Positions 34,310-42,804 of a stretch of DNA of 64,000 nt are shown here, piece after piece. This stretch comes from Serpentinicella sp031432315. Lineage in GTDB: Bacteria > Bacillota > Clostridia > Peptostreptococcales > Natronincolaceae. The notes under the pieces are model-generated. The model worked only from the letters and a program-made list of their open reading frames with translations. It made no database searches and had not been told where the DNA came from. A program made the translations under genes and the position numbers. How positions within the stretch are numbered: the first letter of the stretch is position 1; each line of letters opens with the position of its first letter. Location: assembly GCF_031432315.1 (NCBI RefSeq), contig NZ_JAVKGO010000003.1, positions 136,947 to 200,946 on the forward strand, written 5' to 3'.

Positions 34310-34854
34310 TGATTTACCTAGTAACCAATAGAAAACTTATCACCACAGGAACCCTACTAGACAAAATAGAAAAAGCCATGGAAAAAGGAATAGCCGGCAT
34401 AATCCTACGGGAAAAAGACCTGACAACAAAAGACCTTTTACCCCTAGCAAAACAAATAAAAGAATTGACCAAAGACACAAAAGTTCAGTTCTTCGTAAAC
34501 GGGAATATAGAAGTAGCACAGGACTTACACACTGGCGTACATTTATCCTTTGAAGCCTTTGTAGAAAACAAGCCAAAGCTAAATCAAAAACAAAAAATGG
34601 GCGTCTCCGTACATAGCCTAGAAGAAGCGAAAAAAGCAGAAAAACTAGGAGCAAGCTACCTCTTAGCCGGCCACGTTTTCAGTACCGACTGCAAAAAAGG
34701 ACTAGCCCCAAGAGGACTAGACTTTATCAAAAACATCAAAGAAAATACATCAATCCCTCTAATCGCAATTGGGGGGATTGATTACAACAACATGCATCAA
34801 GTCTATCAATCCGGCGCCGATGGGGTTGCCATGATGTCTTACTTTATGAAGTAG
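34309..34854 (+). CDS. tenI: Thiazole tautomerase TenI
   Basis: 181 aa ThiE-like TIM barrel. The segment SVHSLEEAKKAEKLGASYLLAGHVFSTDCKKGL closely follows Bacillus TenI, including the catalytic His of GHVF and Cys-Lys-Lys-Gly. ThiE-specific pyrophosphate-binding residues are missing, so it should aromatise the ThiG product rather than make thiamin phosphate. That job fits with the separate ThiE domain of the upstream fusion. It is translationally coupled to thiC. Confidence 0.87.
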   Translation: MIYLVTNRKLITTGTLLDKIEKAMEKGIAGIILREKDLTTKDLLPLAKQIKELTKDTKVQFFVNGNIEVAQDLHTGVHLSFEAFVENKPKLNQKQKMGVSVHSLEEAKKAEKLGASYLLAGHVFSTDCKKGLAPRGLDFIKNIKENTSIPLIAIGGIDYNNMHQVYQSGADGVAMMSYFMK

Positions 34855-35255
34855 TGTTTTATTGTAATTTTGTGCTGAACTTGTCATACTGAACGAAGTG
34901 AAGTATCTCGGTCCTAAACGCCTGCCAATTTGAGTCAAGCGAAGAATCTCGAATTTAAACGCTTGTCATTCTGAACGTAGGGGAGAATCTCGGTTTTGAC
35001 TTTATTGTTCTAATATAATAAAAACGTAGAGGAGAATTCATTCTCTGACAATAACAATAGATAATGCCCTATCATATGAATGAAGTTAAAGGATCCCGAT
35101 TCTAAACGCCTGTCAATCTGAGTCAAGCGAAGAATCTGGAATTTAAACGCTTGTCATTCTGAACGTAGGGAAGAATCCCGGTTTTGACTTTATTGTTCTA
35201 ACATAACAAAAATGTAGAGGAGAATTCATTCTCCGGAAAATACTTTGTTAAAAAA
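34855..35255. repeat. Repeat block after tenI
   Basis: No gene. Two tandem units of about 190 bases (roughly 34870-35050 and 35065-35240). Each holds three differently diverged copies of the 28-bp GTCATnCTGA repeat and ends in TTTATTGTTCTAA...GTAGAGGAGAATTCATTCTC (palindromes at 35031-35046 and 35219-35234). The 32715-32830 block is a shorter version of the same unit. Confidence 0.87.
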
Positions 35256-35258
35256 TTA

Positions 35259-35385
35259 ATTTGCGAGCATCTCAGTGGTAGCAAAAACCCCGGGAGATGC
35301 ACGATAAGCATTTTTCAACGAAAAGAAGGACTTTTGACAGATTTAAAGAAGTAAAATATAATAAAAAAGGAAGACCCTCGCAAAT
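35259..35385. other. Unexplained 127-bp element with inverted ends and internal stems
   Basis: Bounded by ATTTGCGAG (35259-35267) and its exact complement CTCGCAAAT (35377-35385). Inside, GCATCTC / GAGATGC (35267-35300) and AAAAG / CTTTT (near 35321-35335) can form further stem-loops. No coding region or known RNA family recognised. It may be a structured RNA or a decayed miniature mobile element; it lies between two repeat palindromes. Confidence 0.4.
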
Positions 35386-35468
35386 CGCATTTTAAGACCA
35401 GTCATTTCAATAGGTTAAGAGGGGTGCTGTTGCAACACTTAAAAATTCCCTTTGGCAACATTAGTAGA

Positions 35469-35484
35469 GGAGAATTCATTCTCA
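35469..35484. repeat. GGAGAATTCATTCTCA palindrome, last copy
   Basis: Eighth member of the 16-bp palindrome set, with one end base changed. It follows an ATTAGTAGA flank like the other copies. Confidence 0.8.
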
Positions 35485-35491
35485 AACAACA

Positions 35492-35520
35492 TTGACAGTT
35501 GCTAATTTATGCACTATCAA
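35492..35520 (+). promoter_or_regulatory. Candidate promoter upstream of the MFS gene
   Basis: TTGACA (35492-35497), 17 bases, TATCAA (35515-35520). The -10 is weak; a second possible -10 (TATAAT) lies further on near 35555. Either would transcribe through the hairpin at 35597-35637. Confidence 0.4.
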
Positions 35521-35596
35521 TAAGTACATTAAAAGAAGCATGACTTAAAATCGTATAATAAGCCTAACTATAAATTAGTTGTTATAGTATAATAAT

Positions 35597-35637
35597 AAAG
35601 GCAAGATCACATTAAATTTTAATGTGATCTTGCCTTT
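35597..35637 (+). terminator. Strong hairpin just before the MFS gene
   Basis: AAAGGCAAGATCACATTAAA and its full complement with almost no loop, ending in TTTT. The stop would act 27 bases before the MFS start codon. No upstream gene ends nearby, so it may be a leader attenuator. Confidence 0.7.
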
Positions 35638-35664
35638 TGACTGAACTTGTACAGGAGTGACAAA

Positions 35665-36954
35665 ATGATAGACTATTTTAAAAGACAAAATGACGATGGC
35701 AATAACTCATCTATTTATTATGGCTGGGTTATTGTTGCCATAGCAGCCTTAGGGGTGTTTTTCTCTGGTCCGGGACAAACCTACTCTGTTTCAATTTTTA
35801 TAAATTATTACGTTGAAAACCTAGGCTGGAGCAGAACCTTGGTTTCTAGTTACTATTCCTTTGCCACTTTGACAGCGGGACTAATGATCCCAATTATAGG
35901 GAGAAAAATAGATAAATTAGGTCACAGAAAAATGATGAGTCTAGTTGCTTTTTTATTAGCACTAGCCTGTTTATGGATGAGTTTTGTAACCCAACCAATT
36001 ATGCTTTTTGTTGGATTTTTATGCCTAAGGCTTTTTGGACAGGGTTCTATGACTTTGATTCCCTCTACCCTCGTACCCCAATGGTTTATAAATAAGAGGG
36101 GAAAGGCTTTAAGTTTAATGGCTTTAGGGGGCGTGGCTGGGTCAACGTTACTACCAATTATTAATAATTATCTAATTGGGGCTGTAGGGGTCAATTTTAC
36201 TTGGCGTGTTTGGACAGTGTTGTTAATGACAGTTATGATGCCCGTGGCCTATGGACTGGTTAGAAATAAACCGGAGGACATCGGGATCCAACCTGATGGG
36301 AATGAAGGATTAAAGGATACAGAAGACCTTATAAATACGACCATAGAAGTGGACTATGATAGATCATGGACGGTAAAAGAGGCAATTAGAACCCGGGCAT
36401 TTTGGTTAATGCTATTTTGTTCCATGGTACCTGCCATGGTAAATACGGGTATTACTTTCCACATGATTTCTATTCTGGGGATACAAGGCTTTGACAGTAA
36501 CTTTGCCGCTTTGGTACTAAGTATTACCGCAATGGTCCAACTGCCTCTGACCTTTTTGGCAGGGCATATAGTGGATCGGGTTCAGGTACATTATGTAAAG
36601 GGTCTTAATTTTATCATATTACTTATTGCAGTTATTTTGCTTCTGTACGGGGTTAGTAGTAAAATTTTAATCATTTATGCAATTCTCCACGGTACCTTTG
36701 TCGCCTTTGATTCTGTAAGCACAGGGGTACTATGGCCAAACTATTTCGGTAGAGAAAATTTAGGTAGCATTCGGGGTATTACCATGACCGCTATGGTTAT
36801 TGGCTCAGCATTAGGCCCCCTACCTTTTGGATACTTTTATGATCAGTTTGGTGGATATCGAGAAATACTGTTAATCATGTTAATATTTCCAATTTTAAGT
36901 AGCTTATTTGCATTTATATCTCCCAAACCAATAAATGAAAACATATTGGAATAA
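35665..36954 (+). CDS. MFS transporter
   Basis: 429 aa major facilitator protein with 12 membrane segments. The loop 2-3 motif is present as GRKIDKLGHRKMM, and the N-terminus YYGWVIVAIAALGVFFSGPGQTYSVSIF resembles the monocarboxylate/oxalate-formate (OFA-like) branch. A cytoplasmic central loop lies near residues 200-235. Start is the ATG 5 bases after AGGAGTGA. Substrate unknown. Its position after the thi locus could hint at vitamin or precursor transport, but repeats separate them and this is weak. Confidence 0.85.
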   Translation: MIDYFKRQNDDGNNSSIYYGWVIVAIAALGVFFSGPGQTYSVSIFINYYVENLGWSRTLVSSYYSFATLTAGLMIPIIGRKIDKLGHRKMMSLVAFLLALACLWMSFVTQPIMLFVGFLCLRLFGQGSMTLIPSTLVPQWFINKRGKALSLMALGGVAGSTLLPIINNYLIGAVGVNFTWRVWTVLLMTVMMPVAYGLVRNKPEDIGIQPDGNEGLKDTEDLINTTIEVDYDRSWTVKEAIRTRAFWLMLFCSMVPAMVNTGITFHMISILGIQGFDSNFAALVLSITAMVQLPLTFLAGHIVDRVQVHYVKGLNFIILLIAVILLLYGVSSKILIIYAILHGTFVAFDSVSTGVLWPNYFGRENLGSIRGITMTAMVIGSALGPLPFGYFYDQFGGYREILLIMLIFPILSSLFAFISPKPINENILE

Positions 36955-37065
36955 TTTGGTTTAATTTAAATGCAAATTATGATATCATAGCCACTAATGA
37001 CTCATCTTAGACATTTAATAACATTAGACGTCTTTATCGATGGGTAACTTTAAGGGGGCATTGTT

Positions 37066-37830
37066 ATGAAGAGAAAAGTTTTTTTAATTATTTTAACTAC
37101 TGTGCTAGCACTTACACTAAGTGCCTGTACTACAACTACAAGCAAATATACTGGGGAGCACATTGCTTTTGACTATTCTGATGACTGGGAAATAGAGGTT
37201 GATGAATCAGGAGTAGGTACAAATCAAATTATGTTAGTAAATAAATCAGATTTTAGATTTGTGTTTAATGTTGAATCACTAGGCGATGTAAAAGAAGAAG
37301 AAATAATAGCGCAAATAGTAGCAGATATAAACCAAAGCTATGAGACGGCTAATCATTCAAATGCCATGGAAGTTGTAGCTTATGAAGATGTTGTAATCGA
37401 CGGAGGTAGCGGTAAGGAATTAACCCTAAACATTCAGCTTCTTGATAGCCTCATTCAGGAACTTTACTACTCGTTATTAGAAAATATGGAAGTTTTAGAA
37501 ATAAGCGATTATATCCAGGCGTATGAAGTGGATGCGTTTATAAGTGAGATGAAAAATGACCCTAATAAGCTAGAAGAACTTAAAACGCGATTAAATGAAA
37601 AAGAGACTGAGAATCAAGAACAACAATTGGCATTATTACTTGCCAATGGGTTTATAGATAATGCCAGTCACTACTTAAATGAGGAAAGTGATGTGTCAAT
37701 AACTCAAAGTAATATAGTAGTCGTGAAAGATAATGTACTTATAAGGATGTACTTTACAAGCAAAGCATCAGACTATGAGAAAAATGCAGCGGAAGCACAA
37801 AAAATAATTGACTCTATAACTTTTTTATAA
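37066..37830 (+). CDS. Lipoprotein of unknown function
   Basis: 254 aa. Lipobox LSAC with Cys21 after a basic, hydrophobic signal peptide. The mature part begins YTGEHIAFDYSDDWEIEV, like PsbP/DUF-type small lipoproteins that open with a Y-x-x-x-x-x-F-S-Y-P-x-x-W pattern, and ends AAEAQKIIDSITF, a common C-terminus in that group. Probably anchored outside the membrane. TAAGGGGG site, own terminator. Confidence 0.75.
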   Translation: MKRKVFLIILTTVLALTLSACTTTTSKYTGEHIAFDYSDDWEIEVDESGVGTNQIMLVNKSDFRFVFNVESLGDVKEEEIIAQIVADINQSYETANHSNAMEVVAYEDVVIDGGSGKELTLNIQLLDSLIQELYYSLLENMEVLEISDYIQAYEVDAFISEMKNDPNKLEELKTRLNEKETENQEQQLALLLANGFIDNASHYLNEESDVSITQSNIVVVKDNVLIRMYFTSKASDYEKNAAEAQKIIDSITFL

Positions 37831-37872
37831 AATAAAGTATTAGACCCTATAATAAATAAAAATATGACGACA

Positions 37873-37906
37873 AAAAACTAAGCCTTGAAAAAGCTTAGTT
37901 TTTTTT
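37873..37906 (+). terminator. Terminator after the lipoprotein gene
   Basis: AAAACTAAGC / GCTTAGTTTT with a long T run. Confidence 0.85.
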
Positions 37907-38003
37907 AGTAAAATAATCGTAAAATTTAGAATTATAAAGGATTATGTCTACTGCTTAGAGAATTATTAAACTAACATAACAAAATACGGTGGAGGTCGAA
38001 GGC

Positions 38004-39080
38004 ATGGTCTGCGATAAATGCAAAAGTGAATTAAATGATGAAACCAAACCTTGTAACAAGTGTGGTGAAGCACCATCAAGTGATGATGAAGGCGTTGTAA
38101 AAGCAAAATTACAAAATGATGGAAGTGAGAATAAAAAAAGCGGGTTAAGTGTAAAACGTATTATAGGACTATTTATTATTACTCTATTAATTAGCAGTGT
38201 AGGATATTGGTTTTATATAAATCGAGATAATCGGGTTGGTAATACAGGGGGCAATATCGCGAATAGTGGAGTGGTTTCTAGCCAAGGTAGATGGACATAT
38301 TTTAGAAACTGGCCCGAGGGGTCTAGTCTTTATCGGGTACGACTAAATGGTAAAGATATGGAGCAGCTTACGGAGGATCGAAGTGAGTACATAAATGTAA
38401 TAGGTGACTGGGTATATTATAAAAACTGGTCAGAGGATGGAAGCATATACAAAATTAGAATCGATGGTAGCGAAAGAGAAATGCTAACGGATGATGAAGC
38501 CTGGTCTCTATTTGTAGATGAAGATTGGATTTATTACCGTAATTTTTCAGATGGATCTACACTGTACAAAATAGGTTTGGATGGAGAGAATCGTACAAAA
38601 ATTGCCGATGATAAGGCGGGTTCTCTTTTTGTAGACAATGGTTGGATTTATTATAGAAACGAAGAGGATAATAATGCTATTTATCGTATTAGGACAGATG
38701 GAACTGAGAGAACTAGACTTAATCAGAGTCCAAGTCGATATATTAATGTTGTGGATGAATGGGTGTACTATCATAATGAAAGTGATAACATGATTTACAA
38801 AATGACAGTAGAGGGCGCCGAACATACAAAGGTTGATGTAAACAATGCATACTATATAAATGTAAATAATGGTTGGATATACTATGCAAATGCTTCAGAT
38901 GATTGGCGATTGTATAAGGTGCGAACTGATGGGACAGAACCAACTAAGTTAAGTGATGATCGTTGCTGGAATATTAATATTATAGGCGATTGGGTATACT
39001 ATGAAAATATTTATGATGGGTGGCGCTTGTATCGCGTAAGGAAAGATGGATCTAATAATGAACCTGTTTTTTCTGGTTAG
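38004..39080 (+). CDS. Zinc-ribbon membrane protein with DUF5050 beta-propeller-like repeats
   Basis: 358 aa. An N-terminal zinc ribbon (CDKC at residues 3-6, CNKC at about 18-21) is followed by an acidic linker, one membrane helix (about 51-70) and an outer domain of eight or so 34-40-residue repeats of the form W-V/I-Y-Y-x-N...Y-K/R-I/V-R-x-D-G-x-E...L-x-D-D. These are DUF5050-type repeats likely forming a beta-propeller. Ribbon inside, propeller outside. Function unknown. I start at ATG, 8 bases after GGTGGAGG; a GTG at 37989 overlaps that site. Confidence 0.8.
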   Translation: MVCDKCKSELNDETKPCNKCGEAPSSDDEGVVKAKLQNDGSENKKSGLSVKRIIGLFIITLLISSVGYWFYINRDNRVGNTGGNIANSGVVSSQGRWTYFRNWPEGSSLYRVRLNGKDMEQLTEDRSEYINVIGDWVYYKNWSEDGSIYKIRIDGSEREMLTDDEAWSLFVDEDWIYYRNFSDGSTLYKIGLDGENRTKIADDKAGSLFVDNGWIYYRNEEDNNAIYRIRTDGTERTRLNQSPSRYINVVDEWVYYHNESDNMIYKMTVEGAEHTKVDVNNAYYINVNNGWIYYANASDDWRLYKVRTDGTEPTKLSDDRCWNINIIGDWVYYENIYDGWRLYRVRKDGSNNEPVFSG

Positions 39081-39292
39081 TATTATAAGTTATATCTAAT
39101 GCAAAAATACATAACTAAATTGTGAAAAGTATACAAATGTTACCTGATCTATGTTCATTGACTTGTATCGTTATTTTACATAACTATATATATAAGTCTA
39201 AAAATGCAACATTGGGGCGAATTTTGTATACTTTTTGTTTTTTAAACAATTTTAACCAGTAATTATAAAAAATTTTAATTAATAAAAAAAAT

Positions 39293-39321
39293 TTGAATTT
39301 TTCTGAAAAGTGTAATAAAAT
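39293..39321 (+). promoter_or_regulatory. Promoter of the sodium:alanine symporter gene
   Basis: TTGAAT (39293-39298), 17 bases, TAAAAT (39316-39321), 30 bases before the start codon. No glycine riboswitch or other leader fits between. Confidence 0.55.
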
Positions 39322-39351
39322 AGTAGTCAAATCTAATAAAGGAGGAGCATT

Positions 39352-40737
39352 ATGGAAGGCATTATAGAGAGACTTTTAGCGTTTAATGAACAAATAAACA
39401 GTATTGTTTGGGGACCACCCTTTATGATATTACTTGTGGGTACAGGTCTTTATTTAACCATACGATTAGGATTTTTTCAGTTTACCCACTTAGGGCATGC
39501 GTGGAGAAATACTTTTGGAAAAGTATTTAAGAAGGAGAAGAAGGGTGATGAAGATGGAGAAATCACTTCATTCCAAGCGGTTACATCCGCTATGGCTGCA
39601 ACAATTGGTGTAGGAAACATAGCCGGTGTTGCCACAGCCATTGCAGTAGGTGGTCCAGGGGCAGTATTTTGGATGTGGGTTTCTGCATTATTTGGGATGG
39701 CAACAAAATTTGGTGAGGCTGCATTCGGAGTTAAGTACAGAAATGTTAATGAAGATGGTTCTTACTCTGGCGGTGTTATGCAGTACATTGAAAATGGTTT
39801 AGGAAAAGGATGGAAATGGCTAGCAGTTCTTTATGCATTATTTGCAGGATTAGCTGCTTTTGGTATTGGTAATATGGTTCAGTCCAATACAGTTGCTGTT
39901 GCACTGAGTGAGTTTGGCGTATCTGCTAATGTAACAGGTGTTATCATAGTAGTATTAGTAGGGCTTGTAACTTTAGGTGGTATAAAAAGAGTTGCATCAA
40001 CAGCAGAAAAAGTTGTGCCTCTAATGACATTAATTTACTTTGCAGGGGCAATCGTTATTATTATAGCTAATATAAGTGCAGTGCCAGGCGCTTTTAGAGA
40101 TATTTTCTATTATGCATTTAGACCAGCTGCAGGAGTTGGTGGGTTTGCCGGGGCAACAGTTGCACAATCAATACGTTATGGAGTTGCAAGAGGGATTTTC
40201 TCTAACGAGGCTGGATTAGGAGCAGCATCCATCGTTCATGCCCAGGCGAAAAATACGCCAGTTAAGCAAGGTATGTGGGGAATATGGGAAGTATTTATTG
40301 ATACAATGCTAGTTTGTACCATGACAGCAGTGGTTATTTTATCTACTGGAGTTTTCGGTGGGGTAAACGAAGCAGGAGAGCTTCTTGATGGTGCAGAGTT
40401 AACCAGTGCTGCATTTACCCAAGGATTACCAGGACCAGGAGGATACGTTGTACTTATTGCTTTAATATTCTTTGCCTACACAACAATGTTAACTTGGAAC
40501 TTCTACGGTGAAAAAAGTTGGGAATATATTTTTGGGAAGAAAGTTGTTTTACCATATAGACTGTTATTCCTAGGATTTTTATTTTTAGGTGCTGTAGGAG
40601 GCCTACAATTAATCTGGAACGTAGCTGACACATTAAATGGTTTAATGGCGGCACCAAACTTAATTGCATTAATTGCTTTAGGTGGTATTTTAGCAAAAGA
40701 GAAAAACAATTATACGGATAAATTAGACAATAAATAA
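39352..40737 (+). CDS. Sodium:alanine/glycine symporter (AGCS family)
   Basis: 461 aa with about 11 membrane segments. Family signatures: FQAVTSAMAATIGVGNIAGVATAI near residue 65, GPGAVFWMWVSALFGMATKF near residue 100 and YGVARGIFSNEAGLGAASIVHA near residue 280. Imports alanine or glycine with Na+. Strong AAAGGAGGAG site. It stands alone between terminators and 400 bases before gdhA, both consistent with amino-acid-fermenting metabolism. Confidence 0.95.
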   Translation: MEGIIERLLAFNEQINSIVWGPPFMILLVGTGLYLTIRLGFFQFTHLGHAWRNTFGKVFKKEKKGDEDGEITSFQAVTSAMAATIGVGNIAGVATAIAVGGPGAVFWMWVSALFGMATKFGEAAFGVKYRNVNEDGSYSGGVMQYIENGLGKGWKWLAVLYALFAGLAAFGIGNMVQSNTVAVALSEFGVSANVTGVIIVVLVGLVTLGGIKRVASTAEKVVPLMTLIYFAGAIVIIIANISAVPGAFRDIFYYAFRPAAGVGGFAGATVAQSIRYGVARGIFSNEAGLGAASIVHAQAKNTPVKQGMWGIWEVFIDTMLVCTMTAVVILSTGVFGGVNEAGELLDGAELTSAAFTQGLPGPGGYVVLIALIFFAYTTMLTWNFYGEKSWEYIFGKKVVLPYRLLFLGFLFLGAVGGLQLIWNVADTLNGLMAAPNLIALIALGGILAKEKNNYTDKLDNK

Positions 40738-40748
40738 TTAAATTAATA

Positions 40749-40787
40749 AAAAATGCGCTTATTCTTTTGAATAAGTGCATTTTTTTA
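40749..40787 (+). terminator. Terminator after the alanine symporter gene
   Basis: AAAATGCGCTTATTC-TTTT-GAATAAGTGCATTTTTTT. Confidence 0.88.
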
Positions 40788-41132
40788 TTTGTAAAAATAT
40801 GTAAATATCAAAAGAGTAACTAAATTTGCTATTCATTATGATTTTAAAATAAAAAGTACTCACATAAAAATACGAACATTAAATAAGATGATAAAACATT
40901 TAAAATAAGGATAATTAGCATAAAAGCCAAAAAAATGTATAATTTTACGAACAATTATTCAAAAAACAGTTGAATTGTTAAATATTTATTGTATAATTAT
41001 AAACTATAGTTAGTTTTTATTGAAGATTCTGAAACTTTTTAAAATTAGATTTTTTAATAAAAACTTTAAAGTTTATGTACAATGGTAATTTTTAAAAACT
41101 GATATTGTACGACAATTAAGGGGGAAATAAGA
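40788..41132. other. AT-rich intergenic region before gdhA
   Basis: About 345 bases, extremely AT-rich, presumably the promoter and 5' leader of gdhA. No gene, riboswitch or repeat recognised. Confidence 0.45.
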
Positions 41133-42479
41133 ATGAATGTAAAACAATATGTTGAAGAGGTTTTTGAGGCCTTTGTTGAGCGTAATCAAGAGGAGCAAGA
41201 GTTTCAACAAGCGGTAAAAGAAGTATTAATAACACTTACACCAGTGCTGGAAAAACACCCAGAATACATAGAAGCGGGAATTCTTGAAAGAATTGTCGAG
41301 CCGGAAAGACAAATTATTTTTAGGGTGCCATGGGTAGATGACGAAGGAAAAGTTCATGTTAACAGAGGATTTAGAATGCAGTTTAACAGTGCTATCGGAC
41401 CTTATAAAGGTGGCTTGAGGTTCCATCCATCAGTAAATGCTAGTATTGTTAAATTTTTAGGATTTGAGCAGATATTTAAAAACTCATTAACTGGCTTACC
41501 AATTGGTGGTGGAAAAGGTGGTTCTGACTTTGATCCTAAAGGAAAATCTGATAATGAAATAATGCGTTTTTGCCAAAGTTTTATGTCTGAGCTATACAGA
41601 CACATTGGTCAAGATATAGATGTGCCTGCTGGTGACATAGGAGTAGGAGCTAGAGAAATAGGTTTTATGTTTGGTCAATATAAAAAACTTAGAGGCGCTT
41701 ATGAAGCAGGCGTTCTAACAGGAAAAGGACTTACCTATGGAGGTAGTCTTGCCCGTAAAGAAGCTACAGGATACGGATTAGTATATTTTGTAGATGAAAT
41801 GATAAAAGCAAAAGGGATGTCATTACAAGGACAAAATGTCGTAGTATCGGGATCTGGTAATGTTGCTATATATGCAATGCAAAAACTTCAAGAGCTAGGG
41901 GCAAAGGTAATTGCCTGTAGTGATTCAAGCGGATATGTATATGATCCAGATGGTATTAAATTAGAAACTGTACAAAAGATAAAAGAAGTTGAAAGAAAAA
42001 GAATACATGAATACGTTAAATATCACCCTGATGCAGCGTATCAAGAAGGATGCTTAGGCATTTGGAAAATCAAATGTGATATTGCACTGCCATGTGCAAC
42101 GCAAAATGAAATTGATGAAGTAGCAGCAAAAACATTAGTAGAAAATGGTGTAAAAGCAATCGGAGAGGGAGCTAATATGCCATGTACTTTAGAAGCGACA
42201 AAAATATTCTTAGACAAAGGGATTTTATTTGCTCCTGCAAAAGCAGCAAATGCTGGTGGGGTTGCTACTTCAGCATTAGAAATGTCACAAAATAGTCTAA
42301 GACTATCATGGAAGTTTGAAGAAGTAGATGCAAAGCTTAAGGATATTATGATTAATATTTATAAAAATGCTAGTGAATCTGCTGCAGCATACGGTATGGA
42401 AGACAACTTAGTTGTAGGTGCAAATATTGCTGGATTTAAAAAGGTTGCAGACACAATGCTTTGTCAAGGTGTTATTTAG
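41133..42479 (+). CDS. gdhA: Glutamate dehydrogenase (hexameric, NADP-type family)
   Basis: 448 aa. Substrate-binding MQFNSAIGPYKGGLRFHPSVN near residue 90 with the catalytic Lys region GLPIGGGKGGSDFDPKGKSD near residue 124, then the Rossmann domain (VVVSGSGNVAIYAMQKL) near residue 235. Length and motifs match the 50-kDa hexameric E. coli/Clostridium family. Links 2-oxoglutarate and glutamate. In a Stickland-type anaerobe it may work in either direction, and cofactor choice is not certain. AAGGGGG site; own terminator. Confidence 0.96.
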   Translation: MNVKQYVEEVFEAFVERNQEEQEFQQAVKEVLITLTPVLEKHPEYIEAGILERIVEPERQIIFRVPWVDDEGKVHVNRGFRMQFNSAIGPYKGGLRFHPSVNASIVKFLGFEQIFKNSLTGLPIGGGKGGSDFDPKGKSDNEIMRFCQSFMSELYRHIGQDIDVPAGDIGVGAREIGFMFGQYKKLRGAYEAGVLTGKGLTYGGSLARKEATGYGLVYFVDEMIKAKGMSLQGQNVVVSGSGNVAIYAMQKLQELGAKVIACSDSSGYVYDPDGIKLETVQKIKEVERKRIHEYVKYHPDAAYQEGCLGIWKIKCDIALPCATQNEIDEVAAKTLVENGVKAIGEGANMPCTLEATKIFLDKGILFAPAKAANAGGVATSALEMSQNSLRLSWKFEEVDAKLKDIMINIYKNASESAAAYGMEDNLVVGANIAGFKKVADTMLCQGVI

Positions 42480-42504
42480 TTAAAATTCACACATAAATTA
42501 TAGT

Positions 42505-42547
42505 TATATAGTCTACTAATTAGATTTAGTAGACTATATAATTTTTT
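42505..42547 (+). terminator. Terminator after gdhA
   Basis: TATATAGTCTACTAA / TTAGTAGACTATATA then ATTTTTTG. Confidence 0.88.
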
Positions 42548-42804
42548 GTAACGTAGCAAAGTACTACTTTTCTAACTTAGGGTTTCTAAGCAAAAAAAGT
42601 GGCGTTATCAACTTTTTTGTAATAATTATCAGAAAAGTCGAGTATTTATAATTATACTTAAATTAAATAAAAAAACACAAACAAGCACAATATATATGCA
42701 TAAAATTTAGTTTTTTTTTATAAATATTAAAAAAGCTATTCACAAACCAATAAAAATGTATTATTATATATAATAAATATTTAATAAAAAGGGGAGAGAA
42801 AAAA
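42548..42804. other. Intergenic region before the ABC transporter operon
   Basis: Mostly AT-rich; no gene found. The promoter of the permuted binding protein should lie near 42740-42780. Confidence 0.4.

Noticed and set aside
31077..35484. Repeat blocks considered as a CRISPR, integron or phage attachment region
   Set aside because: No integrase, cas or phage genes and no attC-like structure; they look like ordinary dispersed intergenic repeats.
39081..39351. Search for a glycine riboswitch before the alanine/glycine symporter
   Set aside because: No glycine aptamer core motifs; only a plain promoter.
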